From Spartobacteria bacterium (GTDB lineage Bacteria > Verrucomicrobiota > Verrucomicrobiia > Chthoniobacterales > UBA6821), in contig CANKWU010000002.1 in assembly GCA_947487385.1 (NCBI GenBank), forward strand, positions 1 to 64,000: DNA of 64,000 bases, read 5' to 3'. Of the stretch, positions 56,328 through 64,000 are shown one piece after another; position 1 is the first letter of the stretch, and each line of letters starts with the position of its first letter. Made by a program: the position numbers and the translations under genes. The notes below the pieces were generated by a model. It had not been told where the DNA came from and searched no databases. It was given only the letters and a program-made list of their open reading frames with translations.

Positions 56328-56402
56328 TCCAGCGTAGCTCAGTGGTAGAGCGGTCGGCTGTTAACCGATTGGTCGTAGGTTCGAATCCTACCGCTGGAGC
56401 CA
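56328..56402 (+). tRNA. tRNA-Asn (anticodon GTT), CCA encoded
   Basis: A complete cloverleaf is readable: acceptor TCCAGCG pairing with CGCTGGA, D-arm with AGCTCAGTGGTAGAGC, anticodon arm CGGCTGTTAACCG (loop CTGTTAA, anticodon GTT), and T-arm with GGTTCGAATCC. Discriminator base G is followed by an encoded CCA (56400-56402). A T-run begins right after it and may end transcription before rpoZ. It decodes AAC/AAT. Confidence 0.97.
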
Positions 56403-56416
56403 TTTTTTTATAATTC

Positions 56417-56638
56417 ATGAACACCCACTACATCGAAGAGGCCTCCAAGGTCATTATCAACAAGCAACAGCTCGTCAATATGGTCAGCAAGCGTCTGCGT
56501 GAACTCTCCGCCGGTAGCCGCCCCATGATTGAAGTGGATCTTCAGATGGGACTCGCAGACATCGCACTGGCTGAAATTGCAGCTGGGAAACTCACCACGG
56601 AGTTTGGTTCGGATACGGAAACTTTACAGGCAGCCTAA
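56417..56638 (+). CDS. rpoZ: DNA-directed RNA polymerase omega subunit
   Basis: A 73-residue protein resembling the divergent verrucomicrobial omega subunit: NKQQLVNMVSKRLRELSAGSRPMIEV, then GLADIALAEIAAGKL. The RVRQL-like and ALxEI segments are the family marks. Omega helps assemble beta-prime in RNA polymerase. It lies 14 bases after tRNA-Asn and just before smpB. Confidence 0.8.
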   Translation: MNTHYIEEASKVIINKQQLVNMVSKRLRELSAGSRPMIEVDLQMGLADIALAEIAAGKLTTEFGSDTETLQAA

Positions 56639-56715
56639 AGCATTACTGGGCCGGCATTCGGTAGTATCGAATGCCTTATGCCAGGCTGCGAAACGAATGT
56701 TTGCCCACTCCACGC

Positions 56716-57174
56716 ATGGGTTCTGACATCGTTACTAATCGCAAGGCCCTCAGGGATTATCAGATCCTTGAGAGGTTCGAGGCTGGCATTTCGCTTGTTG
56801 GAACTGAGGTCAAGTCACTACGTGCAGGCAGGGCTGATCTCTTGGGATGTTATGCAAAGGTTGAGAAAGGGGGGGTATTCCTCTACGAGGCCACGATTCA
56901 GGTTTACGAGAAGGCCAGTCACTCAACCCATGATCCGAAGCGCCCCAGACAACTATTGCTCAACAAAGTCGAGATTGCCAGAATGCTTGAGCAGACTACA
57001 CGCAAAGGACTGGCTCTTCCCGTTCTACGCCTCTACTGGAAGAAGGGTAGAGTGAAGGTCGAGATCGGCCTGGGTAAAGGAAAACATGCCGGTGATCAGC
57101 GCCAGGATCTCAAAAAGAAGGCTGAGCAGAGGGAGACCGACCGGGAGGTTGCTCAATTCAAGCGGGGAAAATAG
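56716..57174 (+). CDS. smpB: SsrA-binding protein SmpB
   Basis: A 152-residue partner of tmRNA in rescue of stalled ribosomes. The family core is clear: NRKALRDYQILERFEAGISLVGTEVKSLR, then RADLLGCYAKVEKGGVFLYEATI, and KKGRVKVEIGLGKGKHAGDQRQDLKKK with the basic C-terminal tail. The ATG at 56716 gives the standard start; the upstream 15 codons have no support. The tmRNA gene itself was not seen in the window. Confidence 0.96.
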   Translation: MGSDIVTNRKALRDYQILERFEAGISLVGTEVKSLRAGRADLLGCYAKVEKGGVFLYEATIQVYEKASHSTHDPKRPRQLLLNKVEIARMLEQTTRKGLALPVLRLYWKKGRVKVEIGLGKGKHAGDQRQDLKKKAEQRETDREVAQFKRGK

Positions 57175-57223
57175 CGCCATTTCCTCATTGCACGTCCACA
57201 CCGTCGACAGCAACCTTTTGTCA

Positions 57224-58762
57224 ATGAAGACAGACCCTAAAAATGATGTTTCTTCCTTGAATAGGGTGTTTCCTTCAGCTGAGGATTTTGCTGCTAAGGC
57301 TGCGACACATTCCGTTGTGCCTGTCTGGATCGAACTGGTTGCCGATAGCGAGACCCCTCTTTCGGTCCTCGCAAAGCTTGGCTCTGAGGAATCATCCTTT
57401 CTTCTAGAGTCAGCCGAGCAGAGCGATCTGGTCGGACGCTATTCCTTTGTCGGTTGCGGTGCCAGGGCGGTGATCTCCTCCCGTGGTGAGACAATCACAC
57501 TTACTGATCGCAAAGGGACGCGCTCATGGAAGGCTCTTGATCCCCTCAAGGAGCTCGAGATCCTGATGTCGGGATACAAATGCGAGGTTCACCCTCAGCT
57601 TCCGGGATTCAGCGGCGGAGCCGTCGGCTATCTCGGATACGAGGCGATTCGGAGATTCGAACCTTCTGTTTCTGCACCTCAAAAAGATGATCTGGGACTT
57701 CCCGAGATGCTTTTCCTAATTGCAGAAACAGTGGTGGTCTTTGATCACAAGGCCAGGAGGATCAAAGTTGTGGCGTGCGCCTTTCCAGGTGAACTCGGAG
57801 TCGAAGAATCCCGTCAGGAAGCCTTGGAGCGAATTTCCTCATTGGTTGGAAAACTTTCCTTGCCGTTGGCCCTGCAGCCGTTTCCCGCCGTTGCTGCGGC
57901 AGAGCCTCTGTCCGTCTCCAGTAATATTACTAAGGAAGACTTTGAAAAGAGGGTCGAGGATTCCAAGGAATTCATTCGCGCTGGGGATATCTTTCAGATT
58001 GTCCTCTCCCAGCGTTTTGCGATCCCTTACGACGGAGACCCTCTTCATCTTTACAGGGCTCTCCGTTTCATCAATCCCTCGCCCTACATGTTTTGTCTGC
58101 GACTGCCCGGCGGATTTTCACTGGTGGGAAGTTCACCTGAAGTTCATGTCAAAGTAACGGATGGGAATGTGCAGATCCGCCCAATTGCCGGGACACGAAA
58201 GCGTGGAACGACACTGGAAGCCGATAAGGCACTCAGCCTCGATCTGCTGGAGGATCCCAAGGAGCGGGCCGAGCATCTCATGCTTGTCGATCTTGCTCGC
58301 AATGATGTCGGGCGCATTTCAGAATTCGGGAGCGTCTCCCTGACCGACTTTATGACAGTCGAGCGGTACAGTCATGTGATGCATATCGTCTCCAACGTGG
58401 TCGGCAAGCTCTCCGGTGATCATTCTCCGCTGGATGTGCTGCGTGCCACCTTCCCGGCAGGAACGGTCAGTGGATCTCCTAAGGTGCGTGCCATGCAGAT
58501 CCTTGCCACCATGGAGCCTACCGCCCGTGGAACTTACGCGGGGGCGGTGGGATACCTTGGATTCAATGGGGAGCTCGATTCTTGTATCGCTCTCAGGACC
58601 GTTTTGCTCAAAGACGGCATTGCTTATGTCCAAGCGGGTGCGGGTATCGTGGCGGACTCGAAGGCCACTGCTGAGTTTGAGGAAACCGTTAACAAGGCGA
58701 TGGGGGTCATCCGGGCTGTTGAATTGGCCACGGCTACTCTCTCTAACCCCTCACGTTCATGA
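57224..58762 (+). CDS. trpE: Anthranilate synthase component I
   Basis: A 512-residue enzyme that makes anthranilate from chorismate, first step of tryptophan synthesis. The chorismate-binding half is well conserved ([29 protein letters not shown] text, then [55 protein letters not shown]). The N-terminal domain has the LLESAEQ segment expected for the tryptophan-feedback site. The ATG at 57224 is chosen; 57086 lies inside smpB. trpG overlaps its end by four bases. Confidence 0.95.
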   Translation: MKTDPKNDVSSLNRVFPSAEDFAAKAATHSVVPVWIELVADSETPLSVLAKLGSEESSFLLESAEQSDLVGRYSFVGCGARAVISSRGETITLTDRKGTRSWKALDPLKELEILMSGYKCEVHPQLPGFSGGAVGYLGYEAIRRFEPSVSAPQKDDLGLPEMLFLIAETVVVFDHKARRIKVVACAFPGELGVEESRQEALERISSLVGKLSLPLALQPFPAVAAAEPLSVSSNITKEDFEKRVEDSKEFIRAGDIFQIVLSQRFAIPYDGDPLHLYRALRFINPSPYMFCLRLPGGFSLVGSSPEVHVKVTDGNVQIRPIAGTRKRGTTLEADKALSLDLLEDPKERAEHLMLVDLARNDVGRISEFGSVSLTDFMTVERYSHVMHIVSNVVGKLSGDHSPLDVLRATFPAGTVSGSPKVRAMQILATMEPTARGTYAGAVGYLGFNGELDSCIALRTVLLKDGIAYVQAGAGIVADSKATAEFEETVNKAMGVIRAVELATATLSNPSRS

Positions 58763-59328
58763 TCCTAGTCATCGATAATTACGACTCCTTCACCTATAAC
58801 CTTGTCCAGTACTTTGGAGAACTTGGATCGGATCCTATGGTTCGCCGCAACGACCAAATCACGATTTCAGAAATTGAGGAACTCGCCCCAGACCGCATTT
58901 GCATTTCACCCGGTCCCTGCACTCCCAAGGAAGCCGGTATTAGTTGTGATGTGATACGGACTCTTGCGGGAAAATACCCGATTCTTGGTGTCTGTCTTGG
59001 ACATCAGTGCATGGGCGATGTTTACGGAGGGGAGGTGGTGAGAGCGGGGCGCCTGATGCATGGAAAGACCTCCCCAATCCTTCACAATGGCAGGGATCTT
59101 TTCGAAGGGCTTCCGAACCCCTTTGAGGCGACTCGGTACCACAGTCTGCTTATTCGCAGGGAGAGTTTTCCAGACTCACTTGAAATCACGGCTGAGACAG
59201 CGGAGGGTGAAATCATGGGTCTTCGGCACAAGGAACTCCCTCTCTGGGGTGTCCAGTTTCATCCGGAGTCCATTCTGACGACTCATGGCAAGGCTCTCTT
59301 GGCTAATTTCCTGAATCTCCGAGCCTGA
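58759..59328 (+). CDS. trpG: Anthranilate synthase component II (glutamine amidotransferase)
   Basis: A 189-residue class I glutamine amidotransferase, giving ammonia to TrpE. Triad: Cys in GVCLGHQC (about residue 79), His and Glu in [10 protein letters not shown]. The opening [22 protein letters not shown] is the family hallmark. In some bacteria TrpG also serves 4-amino-4-deoxychorismate synthase (PabA). ATGA overlap with trpE. The remaining trp genes are not in the window. Confidence 0.95.
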   Translation: MILVIDNYDSFTYNLVQYFGELGSDPMVRRNDQITISEIEELAPDRICISPGPCTPKEAGISCDVIRTLAGKYPILGVCLGHQCMGDVYGGEVVRAGRLMHGKTSPILHNGRDLFEGLPNPFEATRYHSLLIRRESFPDSLEITAETAEGEIMGLRHKELPLWGVQFHPESILTTHGKALLANFLNLRA

Positions 59329-59557
59329 TCAAATCATCAACCTACGGCTTTGCTGAGAATGCCCTTCTTTTCAAGTAGTCTTTCCTGTCCTTCTGTCCTG
59401 AGTCTTTTCACCTCATTGGTGAACACGATTTCCCTGTTACCATAATTTCATTGCATATTCAGGATTTATGAAAGTCTGATCCAGACTCTCGACCATTCCA
59501 ACCGTTTATCTGGCAAAAATGTTGGCCTTCCCCTTGTAGTACTCCTTGCGGGTATTT

Positions 59558-60202
59558 CTAAAACAGACCTCCCGGAAGTTTCTCCAACTCCCTGAGAAAT
59601 ACCCTCCCCGCTATTTCGGCGACGGCATGCGTCTCCAAATCATCTCCGCACTCCGCCGAAAGTGATGTCATCGTGACACCGGCAATCCCGCACGGAATGA
59701 TGTCATCGAATCCCGGAAGAGCTCTCGCCACATTGAGCGCGAACCCGTGCATTGAGATCCAACGGCGAACACCAATCCCGATAGAAGCGATTTTCCGGTC
59801 CTTTATCCAGACACCAGTTAGGCCCTCATGCCGGATACCCTGGACGGAATACTCAGCGAGAATGCTGATAATGACCTCCTCTAGAAACCGAAGATATCGG
59901 TGAAGATCACGTCCTCTGCTGTTGAGATCAAGAATCGGATATCCAACCAATTGTCCCGGACCATGATAAGTTGCTTGGCCACCTCTGTTCGTGCGGTAGA
60001 TGGGGTAGGGGAGGAGATTCTCCTCACCAAGGCTCGATTCATCACGTGCACGGCCCATCGTATAGACAGGATCATGTTCCAGAAGCAGGAGTTCGTCATG
60101 GGACCCACCATTGCCTTTGTCGCTGACCAAGGATTCCTGAAGCTCAAGACCCTTTTCGAAGCTTACCCGTCCAAGCCACCGGGTCTTGAGTACAGGTCTC
60201 AT
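59558..60202 (-). CDS. lipB: Octanoyl-[acyl carrier protein]:protein N-octanoyltransferase (LipB)
   Basis: A 214-residue enzyme that moves octanoyl from ACP to lipoyl domains of enzymes such as pyruvate dehydrogenase. Motifs: NRGGQATYHGPGQLVGYPI (residues about 70-88), IASIGIGVRRWISMHGFALNV and the catalytic Cys in IIPCGIAG, with the paired Lys expected in DRKIASIG. Overlaps ruvC by four bases. LipA (lipoyl synthase) is not in the window. Confidence 0.95.
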   Translation of the reverse strand: MRPVLKTRWLGRVSFEKGLELQESLVSDKGNGGSHDELLLLEHDPVYTMGRARDESSLGEENLLPYPIYRTNRGGQATYHGPGQLVGYPILDLNSRGRDLHRYLRFLEEVIISILAEYSVQGIRHEGLTGVWIKDRKIASIGIGVRRWISMHGFALNVARALPGFDDIIPCGIAGVTMTSLSAECGDDLETHAVAEIAGRVFLRELEKLPGGLF

Positions 60203-60702
60203 TTTCCACGAGTGGCTGTCACGACATGAACAGGTGAAGAAACTGTTCGTAGATGAGTTATTCCGATGGCGATTGCGTCTGCCGCATCACTTGGAGGGGT
60301 TTCAGTGAGGCCAAGAAGTGCCCGGATCATGAACGCCACCTGGTCTTTAGAGGCTGCTCCCTTACCAACTACAGCCTGTTTTACACGCTTGGGCGGATAT
60401 TCATGAACTGTAAGGCCCCGTTGAGCAGCAGCTAGGACAGCGACACCACGAGCAGCACCTAGAATAATAGCCGTTGCGTAACTCTGAACAAAGATGACTT
60501 TTTCGATCGCAAGCTCTGTTGGTTCATGGCGCTTAATCGCCAGTCCAAGAGTCTCATGAATGGCTAGAAGGCATCCTTCCTGTGAAAGTGAGGCATGATT
60601 TTTGATTACAGAATACTCGAGACATCGGGTAGATTTCCCAGATTCCTCGAGGATGGCAAAACCGGTACCTCGAAGCGAGGGATCAACTGCTAAAATACGC
60701 AT
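60199..60702 (-). CDS. ruvC: Crossover junction endodeoxyribonuclease RuvC
   Basis: A 167-residue Holliday-junction resolvase with the RNase H-like fold. The catalytic acids are visible: D7 in AVDPSLRGTGFAI, E in AIEKVIF, and the D pair in DAADAIAIGITHL. ruvA and ruvB are not adjacent. Translationally coupled to lipB by a four-base overlap, an unusual pairing of repair and lipoate genes. Confidence 0.95.
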   Translation of the reverse strand: MRILAVDPSLRGTGFAILEESGKSTRCLEYSVIKNHASLSQEGCLLAIHETLGLAIKRHEPTELAIEKVIFVQSYATAIILGAARGVAVLAAAQRGLTVHEYPPKRVKQAVVGKGAASKDQVAFMIRALLGLTETPPSDAADAIAIGITHLRTVSSPVHVVTATRGK

Positions 60703-60751
60703 GCTGTGAAATCTGAAATGAGATCAGCCCGAAATGCTTGCATCAACATTC

Positions 60752-60779
60752 AAAAAAGCCCCCCCAGAAATGATTGGGG
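60752..60779 (-). terminator. Intrinsic terminator after the small lipoprotein gene
   Basis: On the minus strand, stem CCCCA / TGGGG with an eight-base loop is followed by GGGC and six T residues (60757-60752). It lies 26 bases past the lipoprotein stop codon. Confidence 0.7.
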
Positions 60780-60804
60780 AATAAAGAGAAGATTGTTAAG
60801 CGAC

Positions 60805-60987
60805 TTAACGGCCGCCTTGGGGAGCGAATCCACCTAAGGCGCCCGATCCCTCCCAACTTGCCGGCCTGTTCCAAGGGATCGCGCTAACAGCTGAACTTTC
60901 GGGCGTTGTGATATCGGTACTAGGGTGTGTCGCGCATCCCGTAAGAAGCAGCGTGAAAAGAATCAGGAAAACCCCGAACCGTTTCAT
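60805..60987 (-). CDS. Small lipoprotein, 60 residues
   Basis: A short exported lipoprotein: MKRFGVFLILFTLLLTGC has a basic start, a hydrophobic core and the lipobox LTGC (Cys at 18). The mature part of 42 residues is rich in Ser, Pro and Gly with SWEGSGALGGFAPQGGR at the end. No known domain. The start overlaps the stop of the coiled-coil gene (ATGA), so the two are made together, and a terminator follows. Confidence 0.8.
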   Translation of the reverse strand: MKRFGVFLILFTLLLTGCATHPSTDITTPESSAVSAIPWNRPASWEGSGALGGFAPQGGR

Positions 60988-61802
60988 AGATTTGACTTAT
61001 TGTCGGAGGAATCGTTACCAGGCCCTGAGTAGATTACGGTGTCTCCAGGTTGGACGCTCAATCCAGTACTGACGCTGTTGACAACGATATCAGCAATCGA
61101 GGTGGAGGGCTCTACGGAGGTGATACGTACCTTGCCGATCAATTGGGATCCTCGTTTGATAAGCATCTCAGCATTGTTGACTACTCCGTTGCGGTCACCG
61201 AGGCTCAGAACCACGAAATTCCAGGAGGTGTTCACAGCGAGAATACTTCCTTCTAGGCCACTGCGCATTGACTTACTGCGGCGCTGTGACTCTCTCTCCT
61301 TGAGGGCCGCCAACTGTGTCTCTTGATCCTTGATCTTTGCCTGCAAACTCGTGGTCAGCATGTCCTTTTCTTCAAGCTGCTTTTTGAGATCATCGGAAGG
61401 AGCAGATGGCGTTTTGACGGTGGAACTAATTTTCGAGTCGAGATCCGCAATGTGGGCATCCTTGGCGGCCATGTCAGACTTCATCTGAGCAAGAGAAGCA
61501 TCTCTGTCAGCGACCTGCTTTTGGACGTCGGCCATCGCAGAAGTTGATTTTGCTACCTGCGCCATGAGATCTGCATTTTCTGACGCAACCTTTTCTTGGT
61601 CGCTGTTGACCAGCGCAAGCTTTTCAGTTTTGGCCTTCAGTTCGGCGGACATTGATGCAGCTTTCTTATTCGCGGCAGCGATCTCAGAAGTCGCCGTGGT
61701 GAGGGCAGATTTAGATAAAGCGATGTTGGAGCGGTTCAGGTATCCGAGAACTGCGGCGGCAAGAGAAAGAGCTGCGGCCAGGATGATAAGGATTTTTTGC
61801 AT
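60984..61802 (-). CDS. Membrane-anchored coiled-coil protein with C-terminal beta domain
   Basis: A 272-residue protein. An N-terminal hydrophobic helix (LIILAAALSLAAAVLGYL) is a signal or anchor. Residues 30-175 form a long Ala/Lys/Glu-rich coiled coil. The last 90 residues have a beta-rich look (LNTSWNFVVLSLGDRNGVV-like, then MLIKRGSQLIGKVRITSVEP and VQPGDTVIYSG), recalling FlgT/MreC-like beta barrels that sit at the end of coiled coils. No firm family. Probably an envelope scaffold working with the lipoprotein translated right after it. Confidence 0.65.
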   Translation of the reverse strand: MQKILIILAAALSLAAAVLGYLNRSNIALSKSALTTATSEIAAANKKAASMSAELKAKTEKLALVNSDQEKVASENADLMAQVAKSTSAMADVQKQVADRDASLAQMKSDMAAKDAHIADLDSKISSTVKTPSAPSDDLKKQLEEKDMLTTSLQAKIKDQETQLAALKERESQRRSKSMRSGLEGSILAVNTSWNFVVLSLGDRNGVVNNAEMLIKRGSQLIGKVRITSVEPSTSIADIVVNSVSTGLSVQPGDTVIYSGPGNDSSDNKSNL

Positions 61803-61875
61803 TACAGGGGAATTAGAGCGGACATCTTTAAGTCATTAGAATTTATTTCTCAAGTAGGAAAAGATGTTTCCTTCA

Positions 61876-61904
61876 TTGTTTTAGTTTTTTCCTTTGAGTA
61901 TGTT
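61876..61904 (+). promoter_or_regulatory. Promoter of the SRP RNA gene
   Basis: TTGTTT (61876-61881) and TATGTT (61899-61904) are separated by exactly 17 bases. Initiation seven bases after the -10 box would fall on G61911, the first base of the SRP RNA closing stem. Confidence 0.65.
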
Positions 61905-61910
61905 TCCCAA

Positions 61911-62000
61911 GTCAGGGGCTATGGATGAGAGACCGGCGAACCCCGCCAGGGCAGGAATGCAGCAACGGCAGCCAGCTCTCTCTTGCCGTAGTTCCCTGAC
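61911..62000 (+). ncRNA. ffs: Bacterial signal recognition particle RNA (4.5S type)
   Basis: The conserved Ffh-binding domain is readable: ACCCCGCCAGG, then a GC-A-GGAA-T-GC tip with the GGAA tetraloop (61951-61960), then AGCAACGGC. These are the symmetric and asymmetric loop elements of helix 8. The closing stem GTCAGGG (61911-61917) pairs with CCCTGAC (61994-62000), with further paired segments (GAGAG with CTCTC) between. Length of about 90 bases fits the small bacterial form. With Ffh it targets membrane proteins to the translocase. A promoter lies upstream and a T-run downstream; argH follows on the same strand. Confidence 0.9.
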
Positions 62001-62012
62001 ACTTTTTTTTGT
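61994..62012 (+). terminator. End of SRP RNA with T-tract
   Basis: The closing stem of the SRP RNA (…CCCTGAC, ending 62000) is followed by AC and eight to nine T residues from 62003, so the RNA's own long hairpin doubles as the terminator stem. Confidence 0.75.
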
Positions 62013-62075
62013 TACCTCATTCTGGTTCTTGGGATTCTTGCTTTCGATCTCATCAAAAACAGCTAGAAGCAAGGG

Positions 62076-63440
62076 ATGCGTCACGGTCGTTTCCAAGAAT
62101 CCATGTCCAACCTCCTTAGGGATTACGGGGAATCCATCTCTTTTGACTGGAGGCTCTATCGCCACGATATCTTGGGAAGCATCGCTCATGCACGGGCTCT
62201 AAGGAGCGCGGGTTATCTCACAGAAGACGAGTTTGCTTCCATTGAAAGTGGATTGAAAAAAATAGGCGAAGAGATTTCGGCAGGCGAGTTCAGTTTCTCT
62301 GTCGATCTTGAGGATATTCATATGAACATTGAGAGGGAGCTGACAACCCGCATCGGGGATGCCGGTGCAAAACTCCACACCGCGCGCAGCCGCAATGACC
62401 AAGTCTCCACGGATTTACGCCTCTACCTCAAGGATGAGATTGCTACCCTTCAGAAAGGAGTCCGGGTATTGCAGGGTGCCTTGGTCGGGCTTGCTTCCGC
62501 GAATGAGTTAGTTCTCATCCCGGGTTATACCCATCTACAGCGTGCCCAGCCTGTTCCTTTGGCCCATCATCTTCTTGCCTATGTCGAGATGCTTGATCGT
62601 GATCACGGCCGTCTCCATGACACGGCCTTCCGGATGGATGAGTTGCCGCTCGGTTCGGGTGCTCTGGCTGCATCTACTCTACTGCTTGACCGGGAAGAGA
62701 TCGCCAAGGAACTCGGATTTTCGAGGGTCACGCAGAACAGCCTCGATGGCGTGAGTGATCGGGACTTCGCACTAGAGTTGCTCTCCGCTCTCGCAATTCT
62801 GGGGATGCATCTTTCGAGGCTTTCGGAAGATATTGTCCTCTGGACCACAATCGAATTTGGTTTTGCCAAGCTTAGCGACCGTCATTCCACGGGCTCAAGC
62901 CTGATGCCTCAAAAAAAGAATCCGGACATAGCTGAACTCACTCGGGGAAAGACGGGCCGCCTGTATGGAAACCTTTTTAGCCTTCTAACTGTCCTAAAAG
63001 GGCTTCCAATGTCCTATAATCGCGATCTTCAGGAGGACAAGGAGGCGATCTTTGATTCTGTGGACACCGCCAAGATGGCCCTTGCTGTGACGGCTGAGAT
63101 GATGACGGCTCTGATCATCAATCAGGATAACGCCACCTCTGCCGCCTCTGATCCGTCCCTCCTTGCCACGGATCTTGCAGATGAGTTGGTGCGCAAAAAA
63201 ATGCCGTTCCGCAAGGCTCACGATCTTGTGGGTCAACTCGCTGCTGAATCGGCTAAAACCGGCATTCCCCTCGACATGCTTCCGATGGAATTGATCATAA
63301 AGATCTGTCCTGAGCTCATGGAAGAGTGGGGGGGGCTGTTTGACCCGATCCGTTCCCTAAAGGCCCGCTCTGCAACTGGCGGCCCCTCTCCGGCAAATGT
63401 TTCCATGCGCCTTGCCTATTGGAAAAGCATCCTCACCTAA
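62076..63440 (+). CDS. argH: Argininosuccinate lyase
   Basis: A 454-residue lyase that releases arginine and fumarate in the last step of arginine synthesis. The family opening (HGRFQES, then ISFDWRLYRHDILGSIAHARAL) and the signature loop GSSLMPQKKNPDIAELTRGK with the catalytic Ser are clear; HTARSRNDQVSTDLRL and HLQRAQPVPLAHHLLAY are also conserved. It begins MRHGRF instead of the usual WGGRF, so the exact first residues may differ. It lies 75 bases after the SRP RNA gene, separated by its terminator. Confidence 0.95.
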   Translation: MRHGRFQESMSNLLRDYGESISFDWRLYRHDILGSIAHARALRSAGYLTEDEFASIESGLKKIGEEISAGEFSFSVDLEDIHMNIERELTTRIGDAGAKLHTARSRNDQVSTDLRLYLKDEIATLQKGVRVLQGALVGLASANELVLIPGYTHLQRAQPVPLAHHLLAYVEMLDRDHGRLHDTAFRMDELPLGSGALAASTLLLDREEIAKELGFSRVTQNSLDGVSDRDFALELLSALAILGMHLSRLSEDIVLWTTIEFGFAKLSDRHSTGSSLMPQKKNPDIAELTRGKTGRLYGNLFSLLTVLKGLPMSYNRDLQEDKEAIFDSVDTAKMALAVTAEMMTALIINQDNATSAASDPSLLATDLADELVRKKMPFRKAHDLVGQLAAESAKTGIPLDMLPMELIIKICPELMEEWGGLFDPIRSLKARSATGGPSPANVSMRLAYWKSILT

Positions 63441-63462
63441 CAGGGGAGGGGACACTACATTT

Positions 63463-64000
63463 ATGGAATTGAAGAAGATCTTCTCCTTTCGGGAGCAGGA
63501 TGATGAAGCGCTTCCTTTTATGGATCATCTCGGTGATTTGCGGCTGATGATCATTCGAATGGCCCTAACGCTCGTTGTAGCCATGGTCGGGGCTTTTTTC
63601 TTTCGAGGTATGCTTGCAACCATTGTGCAACGACCCCTGATTGCCGTTGATCCAGTCAGGGTCGATTCCCTTCAGTCTCTTGGCGTGGCAGACTCCATGA
63701 CCATCTCCCTCGAGCTCTCGTTCTATGCAGGGCTGATCATTTCTTTCCCGATCCTCCTGATCTTCCTTGCCCAGTTTCTTTTTCCTGCGCTCAAGCCTAC
63801 GGAACGGAAGATTCTCCTTCCGGTGGCGGCCTTTGGCATGGCCCTCTTTATCACTGGGATTCTCTTCGCGTATTTTGTTGTGCTCCCCGGAACGCTCGAT
63901 TTCTTTTTTAAGGATGCCAAGTCCATGCACTGGACTCCTACCTGGACCGTGCGGGAATACTATTCCTTCACTACCCAGTTCCTGATCGCCTTTGGGGTCG
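63463..64000 (+). CDS. tatC: Sec-independent protein translocase TatC, 5' part (cut by window end)
   Basis: The first 179 residues of TatC, the multi-pass receptor of the twin-arginine export pathway for folded proteins. The conserved cytoplasmic start FMDHLGDLRLMIIRMALT holds the HLxELR-type signal-recognition motif; helix 1 follows, then the periplasmic loop and helices 2 and 3 (FYAGLIISFPILLIFLAQF, LPVAAFGMALFITGILFAYF). A GGGGAGGGG ribosome site precedes ATG 63463. The gene is open at base 64000. TatA/B are not in the window. Confidence 0.92.
   Translation, partial: MELKKIFSFREQDDEALPFMDHLGDLRLMIIRMALTLVVAMVGAFFFRGMLATIVQRPLIAVDPVRVDSLQSLGVADSMTISLELSFYAGLIISFPILLIFLAQFLFPALKPTERKILLPVAAFGMALFITGILFAYFVVLPGTLDFFFKDAKSMHWTPTWTVREYYSFTTQFLIAFGV

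Noticed and set aside
59510..59557. Short frame after lipB ending NTRKEYYKGKANIFAR
   Set aside because: It looks protein-like at first sight but has no start codon before an upstream stop inside lipB, so I do not call a gene.

Overview
The window looks like a piece of the main chromosome of a Verrucomicrobiota bacterium, possibly of the Spartobacteria/Chthoniobacterales type. This rests on a PEP-CTERM surface protein, a DUF5069 protein, a verrucomicrobial-looking short omega subunit, many TPR proteins and moderately high GC. The phylum is an inference from protein character, because no 16S rRNA gene is present. I see no prophage, insertion sequence, CRISPR array or rRNA operon. Both edges cut genes: an aldo/keto reductase at the left and tatC at the right.

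Layout. 1-3.6 kb: the 3' part of an aldo/keto reductase gene, a PEP-CTERM protein on the minus strand, and a broken second copy of the reductase's 3' end. 3.6-13.9 kb: uvrA, an exported TPR protein, a class-V aminotransferase, then ileS-lspA-DUF5069 joined by 4-base overlaps. 13.9-15.65 kb: a small hypothetical protein and a dodecin (minus strand), then almost 1 kb without genes. That gap holds a stretch crowded with perfect hairpins and a candidate 140-nt structured RNA with promoter-like and terminator-like ends. 15.65-25.9 kb: an isochorismatase-like protein, divergent nagZ and namZ (cell-wall recycling), nadD-rsfS, a Cys-rich small protein, a SirB1-like protein, cinA, a GH63-type glucosidase and an SDR dehydrogenase. 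25.9-34.4 kb (minus strand): a flavoprotein, ppc, gatA, gatC, a dGTPase and ychF. 34.4-41.6 kb: Nif3-like protein and alkyladenine glycosylase, a 39-residue lipoprotein missed by length cut-offs, rpoN, serA-glk and a TPR membrane protein. 41.7-48.4 kb: a complete F-type ATP synthase operon, atpBEFHAGDC. 48.4-59.3 kb: a DR2241-like Fe-S protein, an amidohydrolase, a TMTC-like membrane protein, rph, rpmB, sulfurtransferase-sufE, a family 9 glycosyltransferase, tRNA-Asn, rpoZ, smpB and trpE-trpG. 59.5-64 kb: ruvC-lipB, a coiled-coil protein with a lipoprotein (minus strand), then the SRP RNA gene with a readable promoter and terminator, argH and tatC.

Taken together this is housekeeping territory: DNA repair (UvrA, AAG, RuvC), translation (IleS, GatCA, RsfS, L28, SmpB, tRNA-Asn), protein export (LspA, SRP RNA, TatC), energy (ATP synthase, PEP carboxylase, glucokinase), amino-acid synthesis (SerA, TrpEG, ArgH) and sulfur/lipoate handling. 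The least explained parts are non-coding: the hairpin-rich block at about 14.98-15.31 kb, the candidate RNA at 15431-15570, and several intergenic inverted repeats. Functional calls come from reading motifs by eye; no database search or folding program was run.
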